Assembly (NCBI RefSeq): GCF_004011695.2
Contig: NC_082418.1
Coordinates: 1,364,001-1,428,000, forward strand
Direction of reading: 5' to 3'
DNA from: Ascochyta rabiei
Lineage: Eukaryota > Ascomycota > Dothideomycetes > Pleosporales > Didymellaceae
Length of the DNA: 64,000 bases
Both the position numbers and the translations under genes were made by a program. Positions 32,500 to 43,632 of this stretch are shown piece after piece. Numbering within the stretch: position 1 is the stretch's first letter; each line of letters starts with the position of its first letter. The notes under the pieces are model-generated. The model made no database searches. It saw only the letters and a list, made by a program, of their open reading frames with translations, and was not told where the DNA came from.

Positions 32500-33459
32500 A
32501 TGATCAACCTGCGACAATGCCTCGTTGCAATAGCGAGCGCTGGTACCGCGCTAGCTGCATCCTCCTATGCGACCCTTGAAGTTCGAAACGCTGGAGTGCC
32601 TGCTGGTCAATTGAAGAACGTCAGTGGAAGTGAGTGTATGCTCGAAGTCGGTTCTGCGAAGGTTCTTACACAATGTAGTTGAGATCTACCATTCGTACCC
32701 ACCCAACAACAACACTTCAGAAAAAGCCATCATCCACCTGACCGACATCTTCGGTTTGCCGCTGTTGCAAAACAAGCTGTAAGTTGTCTACTCATCAATT
32801 CCAGCCACACGAGACCAACTTCCGTCAAATACTGATTGCCTCTAAGACTCGCCGACTCCATCGCCAGCAACGGCTACCTAGTCCTTGTCCCTGACCTCTT
32901 CGCTGGTGATCCCGTAGGCGTGGAAGAGCAAGAGGCCGGACTTAACCTCACCGAATGGCGCGCCCTACACCCCCAATCCGCAGTCGAGGCTGTCATCAAC
33001 AGCACGATCCAATATGCACGCAAAGAACTCGGCATCGCAAAGATCGGCGGCGTAGGGTACTGTTTTGGCGGCAAGTATGTAGGACGGTGGCTCAAGGGGG
33101 ACGACACGGGCCTAGACGTAGGCTTCGTCGCGCATCCAAGCAACCTCCTCGAGACGGAGATCCAAGCCATTGCCGGACCGCTGAGCATCGCCGCTGGTAG
33201 TGAGTCCCCCTCCCGTCCCCTATCACATCCGAGGGCGTAAACTAATCTCAAAGCAGCACTCGACGCTAGTTTCAACGCCACGGCCAAGGGGAGGGCAGAA
33301 AGCATTCTCAACGCGAACAACATCACGTTCCAGACCAACTTGTACGCGCAGGCACCCCATGGGTTTGCCGTCAGGCCCAATCTCACGCTGCCGCTGCAGG
33401 CGTACGCGAAACAAGCGAGTTTCGTGCAGGCGGTCACGTGGTTCGATGCGTGGTTGTGA
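32500..33459 (+). CDS. Dienelactone hydrolase family protein, probably secreted
   Basis: Exons 32500-32629, 32679-32778, 32847-33199 and 33257-33459 give 261 aa; all junctions keep frame. The protein is a single alpha/beta-hydrolase domain of the DLH family with nucleophile C149 in GVGYCFGGK, acid D197 in GTLDASFNA and H229 in APHGFAV, the Cys-Asp-His triad of that family. The N-terminus (NLRQCLVAIASAGTALAASS) looks like a signal peptide, unlike bacterial DLH. Bacterial DLH opens dienelactones in aromatic degradation; fungal homologues have mostly unknown substrates. Cys at the nucleophile position is intact. The neighbours give no pathway hint. Confidence 0.88.
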
Positions 33460-34000
33460 AGAAGACGAGGACGACGCGCCGCGAAATGGCGGTTGTGTAT
33501 CTTCGTTTCACCTCGAAGAGAGACTGTCGAACGAAAGAAAAAGAAAGAGCTAGGACTCGAACTAAGCACGAGAGTCACGAACGATCGCAGTGAGCCATCA
33601 ATTCCACAGAGCTTCTTTCACTCAAAACCAAGTTTCCATCATGCAATATACCCGCTCCTCTCTCCTCATTCTGTGACGTGCATGCATCTATTCTGCCCAC
33701 AGAACTGCACACAAACACGAGCGTCACCTTCGATATTGCAGCATGCAAAACGATACAGATGCTCTAACAGCAACTAGTTGGAAGTTCATTGATTGCGAAA
33801 AAGCGCTCGAAGCACCGTGCGGGTTGACGAAGAACCCGCTAGCGCGTTCGCGACGATCACGGCGGGTGGGTTCGTGGGTTGGGTAGGTACGAGGCGCTTG
33901 GCGTTCGAGGTTGGGAAGCTCGAGAGGCAAGCGAATTTGTTTGTGGGTTTTGGCAGCGGGGGCGAGTGGGAGAGAAGGACGTGCGTGGGAGAGAGCCTCT

Positions 34001-34031
<31 letters not shown>

Positions 34032-34211
34032 CAGTATGGTAGTGGTGGAGTGCGAGAGTGGTAGAGATTAAAAGCCTCCATTCATACAAGTGAAGGTACA
34101 CATTACACGACTAACTAACAGGTATCATCTATGCGCCAACTGCGCTGCAGTACCACTGCGGAAGCATCCTTGAAAACACCAACACACAGTAAATCAGCTT
34201 CACTGATGCGC
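33460..34211. other. Convergent intergenic space with GA microsatellite
   Basis: Holds the 3' regions of the DLH and permease genes and a (GA)13 tract at 34001-34027. No gene seen. Confidence 0.55.
34001..34027. repeat. (GA)13 microsatellite
   Basis: Uninterrupted GA units, intergenic. Confidence 0.95.
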
Positions 34212-36098
34212 TTAGAAGACGCGTGCGAGGAAGCGCTTCCACACAGGCCAGGTCTTCATCTCCTCGCGCTCGCGGTTGATAAGGTCCCAGTCGAGCTCGC
34301 GACGGCCCGTGTCGACGTCCATCTGAGCGGTCCTGAGCCATCCGGCGCGCTTCCAGAAGTATCCGGCGACCCAGAAAGCGGCGACGACGAACAGAGCCAG
34401 GTAGGACTGGAAGAATTGTTCGGCAGTACCGAGGTTCGAGCCGATGGGTGAGATGGCAGTGTAGAACTGTTTAGCGTTAGTTTGTGCCGTCCTGACTTGC
34501 AAAGTGAGTAAAACATACCTGAGCTGCAAGAACGATGAAGATGATCGAAAGACCGAGCCAAGATCCGTAAACGCCAAAGGCAGCCTTGAACGGGATCTCG
34601 TCAACAGTGTGGCCGTGGTAAGCCCAAGCCTTGCGGAAACGAATGTGTGCAAAGCAGATGGAACCCCAGGTGAAGAGGGCGGCGAGACCGGACAACGCCA
34701 CGAGCCAGTCGAAGACAGTGACACCAGTAGCGCTGATCTGCATGTAACCTAGGGCTCCCCACGCGAGGATGAAGATAACGGAGTAGAGCGGGCGACCGGA
34801 GCGGTCAATGTGGGTGAAGACCTTGGGGGCATAGCCTTGTTCAGCGAGAGCTGTCAGGGTACGGGAGCCACCGTAGACACCGGAAACACCGATGGAAACG
34901 ACGGACACAAGAATGACGACGTTCATGAAGCTGTCAAATCCGGCAAGACCACCATCGCGAGCGGCAATGACGAAGGGGGAGGCGTTGGCACCCGTCGCAC
35001 CGAGAAGATCGGGGTTGTCAGAGCGGACAAGTAGACCCACGAAAGTGAGACCGAGAACGTAGAAGAGGGTGATACGCCAGAAGACCTGACGGATAGCACC
35101 GGGAAGCGACTTCAGGGGGTTCTTTGTCTCAGCAGCGGCAAGACCGACGAGCTCGGTACCGGAGAAGGCAAAGGCAGCCGTGACGAAGACGGTGCAGAAA
35201 CCTTTGAACCCGTTGTTGAAAGCACCGGGGTCATACCAGAGGCGGGCGCCCCAGTACTCGTTGTAGATACCGTTGTCAGGGCCTCCACCGAGAACGAAGA
35301 CCAAGGCGATAATCATGAAGATGATTGTCGCGCTCAGCTTGAGGCAAGACGACCAGAACTCCTCCTCTGCGTACCCCAACGTTCCAAGCACGTTGATGAT
35401 GACGATGAAGAGCCAAAAGACGGTGATCCAGACACCTAGGTGGACGTTTGCGGCGCCGTCCCAGTAGCCCACGGTAACACCGGCAACGACCAATTCGAGT
35501 GGCAGGACAATTGCCCATTGGAAGACGTAGTTCCAACCCATGGCGAAACCCCAGGACGGATCAATGAAGCGAGTAGAGTACGTGTAGAAACCACCAGAGA
35601 CGGGGAACATGACAGCAAGTTCACCAAGAGCGTAGACTGGAAGCTTGTCAGATACACATTCGTCAGTCAAAAGTGCCACAAAGCCACGTACCGACGTTGA
35701 AGATCATGATACCCATGATGGAGAAGTCGAGGAAGACCGAGGCAGGGCCCTAAGACTTGATGTGAGCACGGATTTATTGATTGATAGATTGATGAGAAAC
35801 AGCGGTAACGTACACCATTGGCCAGAGCTTTACCAGAACCGACGAAAAAACCAGCACCGATGGAGCCACCAATGGCAATCATGTGCAGATGGCGTGTCTT
35901 CATCGACTTGTCGAGGATGACCATTGGGCCACCTTTGGGGCGGCGCTGAAAGGACTTGAAGTTGAGACCGTTGCGGGTCGCAAAGTCCTCCTGTTCACGC
36001 CACTCGCCCACTTCGTCGCCCTCCTGGGAGGAGACGGTGGGCTGAGTGTGGCCATGAGGGGCCTTCTCGTCAATGGGCGCGACCTTTTCGTGGTCCAT
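34212..36098 (-). CDS. Amino-acid permease, YAT/GAP1 family
   Basis: Exons 36098-35814, 35749-35692, 35636-34519 and 34466-34212 give 571 aa. This is an APC-superfamily transporter with about 12 membrane spans, expected in the plasma membrane and importing amino acids with protons. Signatures: MKTRHLHMIAIGGSIGAGFF with VGSGKALANGG at span 1, GELAVMFPVSGGFYTYSTRF, FVDPSWGF-type loop (FIDPSWGFAMGWNY), FAFSGTELVGLAAAETKNP and VYGGSRTLTALAEQGYAPK. The N-terminal tail is long and charged with lysines, typical of ubiquitin-regulated fungal permeases, and the C-terminus ends KTWPVWKRFLARVF. No unusual residue seen. Substrate range cannot be told from sequence. Confidence 0.93.
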
Positions 36099-39000
36099 GG
36101 GGGGCGGTCTGCGAAAGAAGGAGAGGCAGAATAAAGGACAAGAGCAAGGTCGATGCCGGGCGGGCGGGCTCTTTAATGTGCAGTGGGATCAGCGGAGAGG
36201 GAAGAAAGGCTATGCCAGTCGTTTGCCTAGCCTGTTCCGCAAACAGTTGACCTGGGGGGGGGGGGGGATCCTCTCCGGAAGCCATGGATAAGGCACACGG
36301 GGCGCACAGAGTAGGAGACGGCGGCCCATCCTTCACAATTAGAGGCCTGGGATTCTCGAGCGAGCGACTGATACGCTTGCACCCGCTCTGAGTGGCTGTC
36401 TGCTCGCGAAGAAGCGTTGGACGAGTGTGCACTAGCTAGGGAGCGGCGCGGCATGTCTTGGCTCTTGCCGTCGCGGGGAGGTTCTGCGCATTGGCATCGG
36501 TGGCGGGAGTGCTTGGCATCCACTAGCCGTCCAGTGACTATTGCGGTGGATTCTGGGGAGGCCTGTTGGTCAGCCCACAGGCCTGGCGCGGAGATGAAGC
36601 CCAACGCGGACTGATAACGACCTGGCGATGCCTCTCTTCCCTACGCACCGCGTTCGAGCAGTCTTTCTAGAACCGCAGCACCTCCTGGGCGCCTCTTGGC
36701 TAGGCGTTCACTCACCACACGGAACGCCTGTAGTCTTGTCAGCTGCCCATCCTGGCGTGTCCATTGCCTCCATCACATCCATCACCGTAGGCGCGGCTGT
36801 GCCCTGCAGATAAGACACGCGCGCTATTTACAGCACCCGCAACCTTCGAGAAGAGGTTTCTGAATTGCTGCACGAGTCGCCAAGCAATTGCAAGGGAATG
36901 GCTAACAAACCACTTCGTGCTTGGCACTAGCCATGCTCACGTGCGCCTTCCCCGTCCTCTGCGAAATGCGTGCACCTTCCGTCTTAGGCTAGCCCGCGGC
37001 GTTGACGAGCAGCCATCAAAGACATCGCGCGCTTGGCTCCAACACATCGAACACATCGCCAGTCACTAACGCTCCCTCGCATTTGTCTTCGTCATAATCG
37101 AAAAGGTGGCTGCGCAGCCATCACACTCTTTCGCCTGCGCGCGCGAGCTGACGGCCGGAGTAAAGCTGCCAGTCGTCCAATTGCCAGTTGCCATCTCGCA
37201 CCAGAGTAGCCAAGCCCACATGAAGTGCGTGGCGCACTGGTGTACTGTGTAGGTATTACTTGGGCGCCTAGGTACTTCTCAACATCCTTGCGTCACACTA
37301 GACCCCGTTGTCCCACGGACACGGATACTCGGCGCCTGTTATCAACACAGCTGGCGCCTGTTTCACTTACCTCAACACCACCAAACGCATGTTCGCTGAT
37401 CTTTGGTCGCTACGTGGCGGCTCGCTCTTGCCCGCAGGGGGCAGCGCCGCCGTGAGAGGCTGAGCAGCTCATTCTTCAGTCGACTATATCCACCTCGAAT
37501 CCACGACGCTGGCCATCTTCAGACACCACTGTGCGTTATTGTCATCTTCCAAAAGAACGCTCATCGCATTGGCGACCATGTTCACTGGCCAATGGTAGCC
37601 AATTGCGATCAATACGAACCGCCCTCGAGCTTACTTGCGCCGTTCACTTTCGCCAAGAGCCTACACGCGATCAGCCTAGTGTCTTCTTAGCTCGAATCTC
37701 GCATGGACTGGACCACATGCAATTTTGCCATCTGGAGACGCCGACAGCATGATTCGAGAGCCGCCAGCGTTTGCATTACACAGTATGATTGAATCACTCT
37801 TATCGCGCGACGTCAGAAGAGAGACTCGGCAGTCCACTTTTCTTCGTGTTAGACAGCCCCACTGATAACTGACTGTGGGATTGTTAGTGTCTAAGCTTCC
37901 GATCCCCACCCACACAGACATCCTGCCACGATATCAGGGTCCGCCCACTTACAACCACCATACACTCTCAGCTTTCCAACGCGTTTTGTGAGCACGACAC
38001 TGCACTCTCCTCGACTTACCGTACACTGTAGTATGATGTACCCGCATCGTGCCGCTCCGCAGAAGGGTCCGCTCGTAATGCAGGGCTTCGCCCGCACGTT
38101 CCTCTGCCAGGTTCTGATGTCTGCCTTGCACCAGTGTCTCACACGTGTGGCTGTCCTGAGGCTATGTGTAAACCTGGTGCCTCCACTTCTCACCATTCCT
38201 GACACTTGTGTCACAATGTCTCGATCTTGAGCAACAATATATTAGCCGCAGCGGAAACCTATTCTGGGCGCGCTTTAGGTTCCTCTGGCACGGTGCGTAG
38301 ACATTGAAATATCTTGGGGCACTTTGATGCTCAGTCGCAAGCACGCAGAGGTACCATTTACATCCACCGCATGCATGCAATGACTTCCAAATGGTGCTCC
38401 CAGTCCCCAACACTGGCTGAAAAGCGGCGTTCCGATAAGCCGGCGGAAGCCGCAGCGCGACACCAACCCGCCGGATCATCCCCAGATTTTCTCCAGATCA
38501 CCACAGCGAGACTTCTCTGGGGTACATTCCCGCCCGTGTTATTATGGAGCTGTTACGTGAGAGAATCCCTTTAAAACCTCGGACCAGGCGGAACCAGGCA
38601 CGTCGTGGCTACTTTTCGCGCCGTGGGGATTGTGCTGGCTTGCCTTCCCCAGACTATCGAATTTGAGCTCTGCAAGTCTGCGGGGTGTGTTCTCGTCAGC
38701 CTTTGGGTGCGAGACACCCTTGCGTATGTGAAGCTATCACTGCAGCTGCCATGCAAGAGGGAAGGTAAGAAGGCTAGACCGCGCAGCATGAATGCCCTTC
38801 ACGCGCTCGCATAGGACGGGCTTTGGCGAACGCAACAGTGCGCTTTATATAATGGACCCTGTATTAGGTATACACTTTGAAGCCCGATGTCATCCCGCTT
38901 ACCGGTACAAACATCGATCGCTGCACGGTCCGACTCGCCCACGCTCGAATCTATGAATGTGCATGCAAGATCATCGAAATTCACAGAGACTCACCAACAG

Positions 39001-39264
39001 CATACATAGATAGACCCATGTATGTGCGTCCCACGTCTGAGCTTCCCACGTCTGGACTCCGCTCCTAGCGTCCGCCAGCACTGAATTCCACCCCATGCAC
39101 GGCACCATCGTCGAGATCACGTGCAGCCAGAGCATCGGGCCGACGAAACCACCACTAGGAACGGACGCAAGATAGGAAGAAGAAAGAGCAGATATCTTGA
39201 GAGAAGTCAAAAGAAGAGCGGGACTCAACAACTACAATGCTGTTCATCTGCGACCCATGCCCGT
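36099..39264. other. Long intergenic region
   Basis: 3.2 kb with only short, random-looking open frames on both strands. A run of 14 G lies at 36254-36267 in the upstream region of the permease. I find no RNA gene or transposon remnant by eye. Confidence 0.5.
36254..36267. repeat. Poly-G tract (G14)
   Basis: Fourteen consecutive G, 156 bp upstream of the permease ATG. Confidence 0.95.
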
Positions 39265-40344
39265 TCACGCTCGCGATATCCAGCCGCGCCATCCGCTGAT
39301 TCGACGCAGCCTGTCCGGCTCGCACTGCCTCGACTCGACTCTGGCATCCGGTGCGAGCTTTTCTCGCAGCTTCGCGAGGGGTCTCTTGGGGAGCGGAGAG
39401 GCGCGTGTCGGCGCGGCGAGGGTTTGCATAGCGGCTGCGCGCCGGGCGGCGAGGACGTGGTAGAAGGCGACTTTCAGTTTCTTTCGCTCTTGCGAGGGCG
39501 TGGTCGAGGGCGCGCTGGGGGATGTTTCAGCGCTGCTGTTCAGAAAAGGAGGGGTGGTGGTGGTTGAGTAGCTTCGCTGCAAGCTTTGTTCGTTTCCCAC
39601 CTCGATGCTAGATGGGCTTATCGTGTGGATAGTGCGCGGCAAAGAAGGTGCAGGCCGGGGCCAGAGAAACGTCGGACTCAAATCCGCACACGCATCACCT
39701 CCTTGCTTCTCCTCGCTTCGACTCTCCTCACGCTCGCCATCTGCCAGTGATGGCGTTGCGGTCCGCAGGAACGTGTACTCTGCCCAATTCGGCGTCGCGG
39801 GCGAGGAAGGCGCTCTGCTCAGTAGAAACGTCGGCGATGTGGGCGAGATGGCGCGGTCGAAGATTGATAGGGGTGATGCGGGAAGTAATGGGGAGGCCAG
39901 GGTGATCAGGGCCGTTTCATTCCAGTGTGGCACCGGGGGTGAGAGGAACGGGTTGTGTGGGGATTGTGGGGAGGTGGGCGAGATGGGTGAACGAGGTGGT
40001 GCTGGGAGGTATGGTGAGACTGTGGGGAGCAGGAGACTTCTTGGTCCCGGTGGTCCTGCTGAACGATCCAGATGTGGTGGTCGAGTTGGATCGTTGGGCT
40101 GCGAGTAGCAAGATGACAGTGCGGGCGTAGACGAGATAGGCGAAGTCGTTACTGCTGAGCACGTCGGCAAAGGCGAAGGCGTCTCAGGAATCCAGAAAGA
40201 AAGCGGTGGCACCGGAGGGGCATCGTAGTCGGCAGGCAAAGGATACGTAGCCCGTCGAGGCGTGGGCGGTCGACACAGACGCCAGAGCGCCGTCGTCGGG
40301 ATAGGAATGAAGAGAGACATGGCTCTTGGACGAGCTGGCGGCAT
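39265..40344 (-). CDS. Pro/Ser-rich protein, function unknown
   Basis: A 359-codon ATG-initiated frame without introns. The protein is dominated by Pro, Ser and Thr with many SP/TP pairs (SPISPTSPQSPHNPF, ISPTSPTFLL). The C-terminal 70 residues are basic and helical (ERKKLKVAFYHVLAARRAAAMQ, LPKRPLAKLREKLAP). A second possible start is MSLFIPIPTTALWRL, eight codons in. Length and base composition argue for a real gene; the opposite strand also has open frames, so confidence is moderate. No family recognised. Confidence 0.5.
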   Translation of the reverse strand: MPPARPRAMSLFIPIPTTALWRLCRPPTPRRATYPLPADYDAPPVPPLSFWIPETPSPLPTCSAVTTSPISSTPALSSCYSQPNDPTRPPHLDRSAGPPGPRSLLLPTVSPYLPAPPRSPISPTSPQSPHNPFLSPPVPHWNETALITLASPLLPASPLSIFDRAISPTSPTFLLSRAPSSPATPNWAEYTFLRTATPSLADGEREESRSEEKQGGDACADLSPTFLWPRPAPSLPRTIHTISPSSIEVGNEQSLQRSYSTTTTPPFLNSSAETSPSAPSTTPSQERKKLKVAFYHVLAARRAAAMQTLAAPTRASPLPKRPLAKLREKLAPDARVESRQCEPDRLRRISGWRGWISRA

Positions 40345-40988
40345 ATTCAGTCTTCACGTCTCAATGAACCGTTGCTCAGTATTGAGATATCCGAACAGAA
40401 GACGGCCATTGTTGTGCTTTTCTGCCCGCTCGCTCCGCCAAGTTTTGTACATCTACATCAGTGCGTCTCGACGCACCGTCGATAAGCGTCAGAAGAGCAA
40501 ACAGCCCAGGCTAGAACTTCTGCAGCAAACCGCCTTCTGAACGACACGCGAATCATTGACATTGCAACGCAACACGTGGAAGTACATCTATCTACCTTCA
40601 GTGGTCGATGAGTCGGTCTTAGGTGCAACCTTCCTAACACGAACAATGCGTTGTCTTGAACATCAACTTGATTCGGAGCTATGTGGGCTGGTGGCCAAGA
40701 CACGGGAACGTGCGTTGGTCAGTGTGGTGGTCTCATGGCATACACGTGGATGCCATGTGGAGGGTCGTGCTAGTAGCTGGGGCGGGGCTGTATCAATATG
40801 AGACAAGGGAGACGAAGTATCAGGATGACGCCCGTGCGTGTAGACGGAAATAGAGCTCATGAGTAGGGTTCAAATCGAGTGTTGTTCATTATTATCGATC
40901 ATTAAGTATTTAAAATTGATGGATGGGATCCAAAAATCCCATGTGGTCATGGGTTGTGGGTATCAAGGTTCTCGGTATCCATACAAAC
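40345..40988. other. Intergenic
   Basis: 644 bp between the 5' end of the Pro-rich gene and the 3' end of the permease gene. No gene seen. Confidence 0.5.
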
Positions 40989-42707
40989 TCATGCGTCGGT
41001 AACGTTGTGGATCTGGCCACCAGCGACTTCGACCTTGGCGCGCTTGAGTGACGCTTTACGCGGGTTGGGCGCCTCGAAGATGCCCTTCAGCTCTTCGAGC
41101 GTCTTGCCTGCTGTTTCAACGAAGAACAGGTAGATGAAAGCAATCTCAACGCAGATCCAGCCAATGTACACAAGGTACAACTTCCACCCAATCTTCTCCA
41201 TTCCAACCGAGATACCGTATGTGTTGACGACCATGGCAATGTTCAGGAAGAGAAAGTTGGCTCCACTGCCCTTCGCCCTGGTCCTGTTTTCCAAAACCTC
41301 CACGGCGTACAAGGTCTGGAGCGGTGTCCAACCCCATGCAAAGATGATGCCGAAGCAGTAGATCGAGACAATTACGCCGTAAGCAAGATCGTTACTAGGC
41401 TTTGCGGTGGCAGTGAAAGCAGTCAACAAGACGTAGAAGAAAAGGCCACCACCCAGACCACCGAGCAGCATTTTGCGACGACCAAGTTTGTCGAGGAGGG
41501 TAGCTCCGTAGATGGCACCAAGCATGCTGAAGATTGGGTTGATTGCGTTGATAAGGAGCTGTTTGTCGGGGTCGGTGATACCTGCGTTCTTGACCATGGC
41601 AGGCATGAAGTAGGATACCACGTTGTTACCAGACCATTGACCAAAGAAGGCCATTGCAATGACCATCATCATGCGGTAGCGGGCTGCCTTTGTGTTGTAC
41701 AGCTCGCGGAAGTCCCACCATGGGTTGTCATTGCGTGTGACTGAGAAGTCTTGGGTGATTTCATGTAATTGAAGTTGGACAAGAGGATGATTGGCGTCAC
41801 CATCACCGTGGTACTTGGCCATAATCGCAATTGCGTCTTCGCGTCGGTCCTTGGCAAGCAACCTAATTCATGGGTCAGTTCTCAATTCGTAGTCACAAAA
41901 GCATGATTGAAGCGTACCAACGAGGTGTTTCCGGGAAGAACATGATGCAACACATGACAAGGCCCGGAATGAAGCACTGAACGACAGTAGGGAGTCTCCA
42001 TGCCCATGAGTTGGCGAAGTTCTTGTTGGTTCCGTAGGTCGTCCAGCCCGCGAGGATGTTGCCGAGCCACCAGAAGTTGTTGTACATACCAGCCATGGTT
42101 CCTCGGTACGCAGGGTGGGCCAGCTCGACAGTGTAGGCAGGTCCCGCAGCAGATGCGATCGATGCACCGAATCCAAGTAGGAAACGGCCGCCGATAAACT
42201 GTTCCATGCTGTTTGCAGAGGCCTGAACAGCAGTGCCGACAAGGACAAGCGCGCAGCCAACAAAGATGCAAATGCGTCGACCGTATCCATCAGCGAGGAA
42301 GCCGCAGAAGGGGAAAGCTGCAATCTGTCCCAAGTTGTAGATGATGAAGATGATGCCAGTGCTAGATCCCTCGCCAGACAAACCAAACGTGCTCTGATAG
42401 GGCTTCATGGCGTTGATGGCTCCCATGAGGGATGAGTCGAATCCGTTCATTGTCGAGACCAGGTATCCAATACCCATGATCATATACAATTGAATCATGC
42501 TTTTCGACCATAGCTTAGGTTTTGAGGCCTCCATGGCAGCAGCTTTGCCCAAGTTAGTATCGACTCCTGGCAAACCGGCGCGAGTGACACACCTAGAGCT
42601 ACTGATGCCACGGTTTTCTCCTGAACGTCACCATCTTTGCGCAAGTCGTCGTCCACGGCGCTTAGTTGGTGGGTAACGGCACCCATGTTCTCTTTGTTGT
42701 CCGCCAT
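40989..42707 (-). CDS. lacpA: Lactose-permease-like MFS sugar transporter
   Basis: Exons 42707-42593, 42542-41918 and 41862-40989 give 537 aa. The first intron (50 bp) contains a perfect ATACTAAC branch site. It is a 12-span sugar-porter MFS protein: GFDSSLMGAINAM in span 1, ADGYGRRICIFVG, GGRFLLGFGASIASAAGPAY, the sugar-porter signature PETPRWLLAKDR, then GQWSGNNVVSYFMP, LDKLGRRKML and FVETAGKTLEELK. This fits the fungal LAC12/LacpA branch. It is divergent from an intracellular GH2 beta-galactosidase across 925 bp, the arrangement known for lacpA-bgaD in Aspergillus nidulans and LAC12-LAC4 in Kluyveromyces lactis, which supports lactose uptake as its job. Other disaccharides or galactosides remain possible. 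Confidence 0.85.
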
Positions 42708-43632
42708 CTTGAGACTGAAGCACGATATTCTGCTGTCGAACCTAGGTATGCGTAGCGGTTGAGTGCGATCGACAACGACCCATACAACCCGGGGTAGCGG
42801 CTCACTTTATAGACTTGGTCAAAGGACAGGCTTCTCCGCAAAACGGGGAGTTCTAGAGCTGCATAAAACCTGCACCGAGGCAGCTGCCCTGTTTCGACAT
42901 GCTCCGATGCCCGCTTCTCCCCCATCAAAGTACGGCGGTTACTGCCACCCAGTACTGCCAAGTGAGCTTGCACGATCGTATCGAAGTCAGCAAATTCAAA
43001 CGCGCTTTAGTATGGACGCAGGGCGCCAGAACGGCGGATGAAGAGCTTCGAAAGGGATAGGCAGCGGCTACGACTCCCAGAACGTCGCAGTCATTACGAG
43101 ATGGCTATGGAAGCATAGTCAAACATGATTCGCAAGCGCACAGCGTTGGTCGCTCTACGATTCGTGGCAATGACCCTTGACGACGTCGGTTGCGCTAAAA
43201 AATCGTGGAGACGACTTTGTGGAGTGATCCGGAGAAAATGCGGGTCCAGCTGCGGAAAACGTGATGGAAAAGTATTGGCGCTAAGAGGGAAGAAGTGAAG
43301 GCCCAACAGCATTACACTGAGACTAGGCCAGAAGTAGTAGTTACACCGCCGATCTTGGTTGGACCCCGCCCAGTCCAACACTAACGCGATTCGAGCAGAC
43401 TTCAACACGCAACGCTCCGTTGCAACCTGTCAGCTATTGCCAGGCCACTTCATCTGCATCACATGAGGAGCAAACCACCGTCTTGGCTTCGAGATGCACC
43501 CGCGGACGGCTTGCCCAATCCGTGCAGGCCACGCTCTGCGGGACACAGTCCTCCGTGTATTGTGGAGCAACATGGCTTTTTATCAATTGAGCCGATGCTC
43601 TCGCTGGAGTTTCTGTTCCCAACACCTTCATC
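42708..43632. promoter_or_regulatory. Bidirectional promoter of the lactose pair
   Basis: 925 bp between the two start codons and no open frame of note, so both genes can be co-regulated from here. A CCAAT pentamer lies near 43512 and several CGG/CCG triplets are scattered (for example near 43229-43260 and 43500-43520), of the sort bound by Zn2Cys6 factors. I cannot assign a specific regulator site. Confidence 0.55.

Noticed and set aside
40860..40890. tRNA-like T-arm (GGGTTCAAATCGAG)
   Set aside because: No matching A box or foldable acceptor stem nearby.
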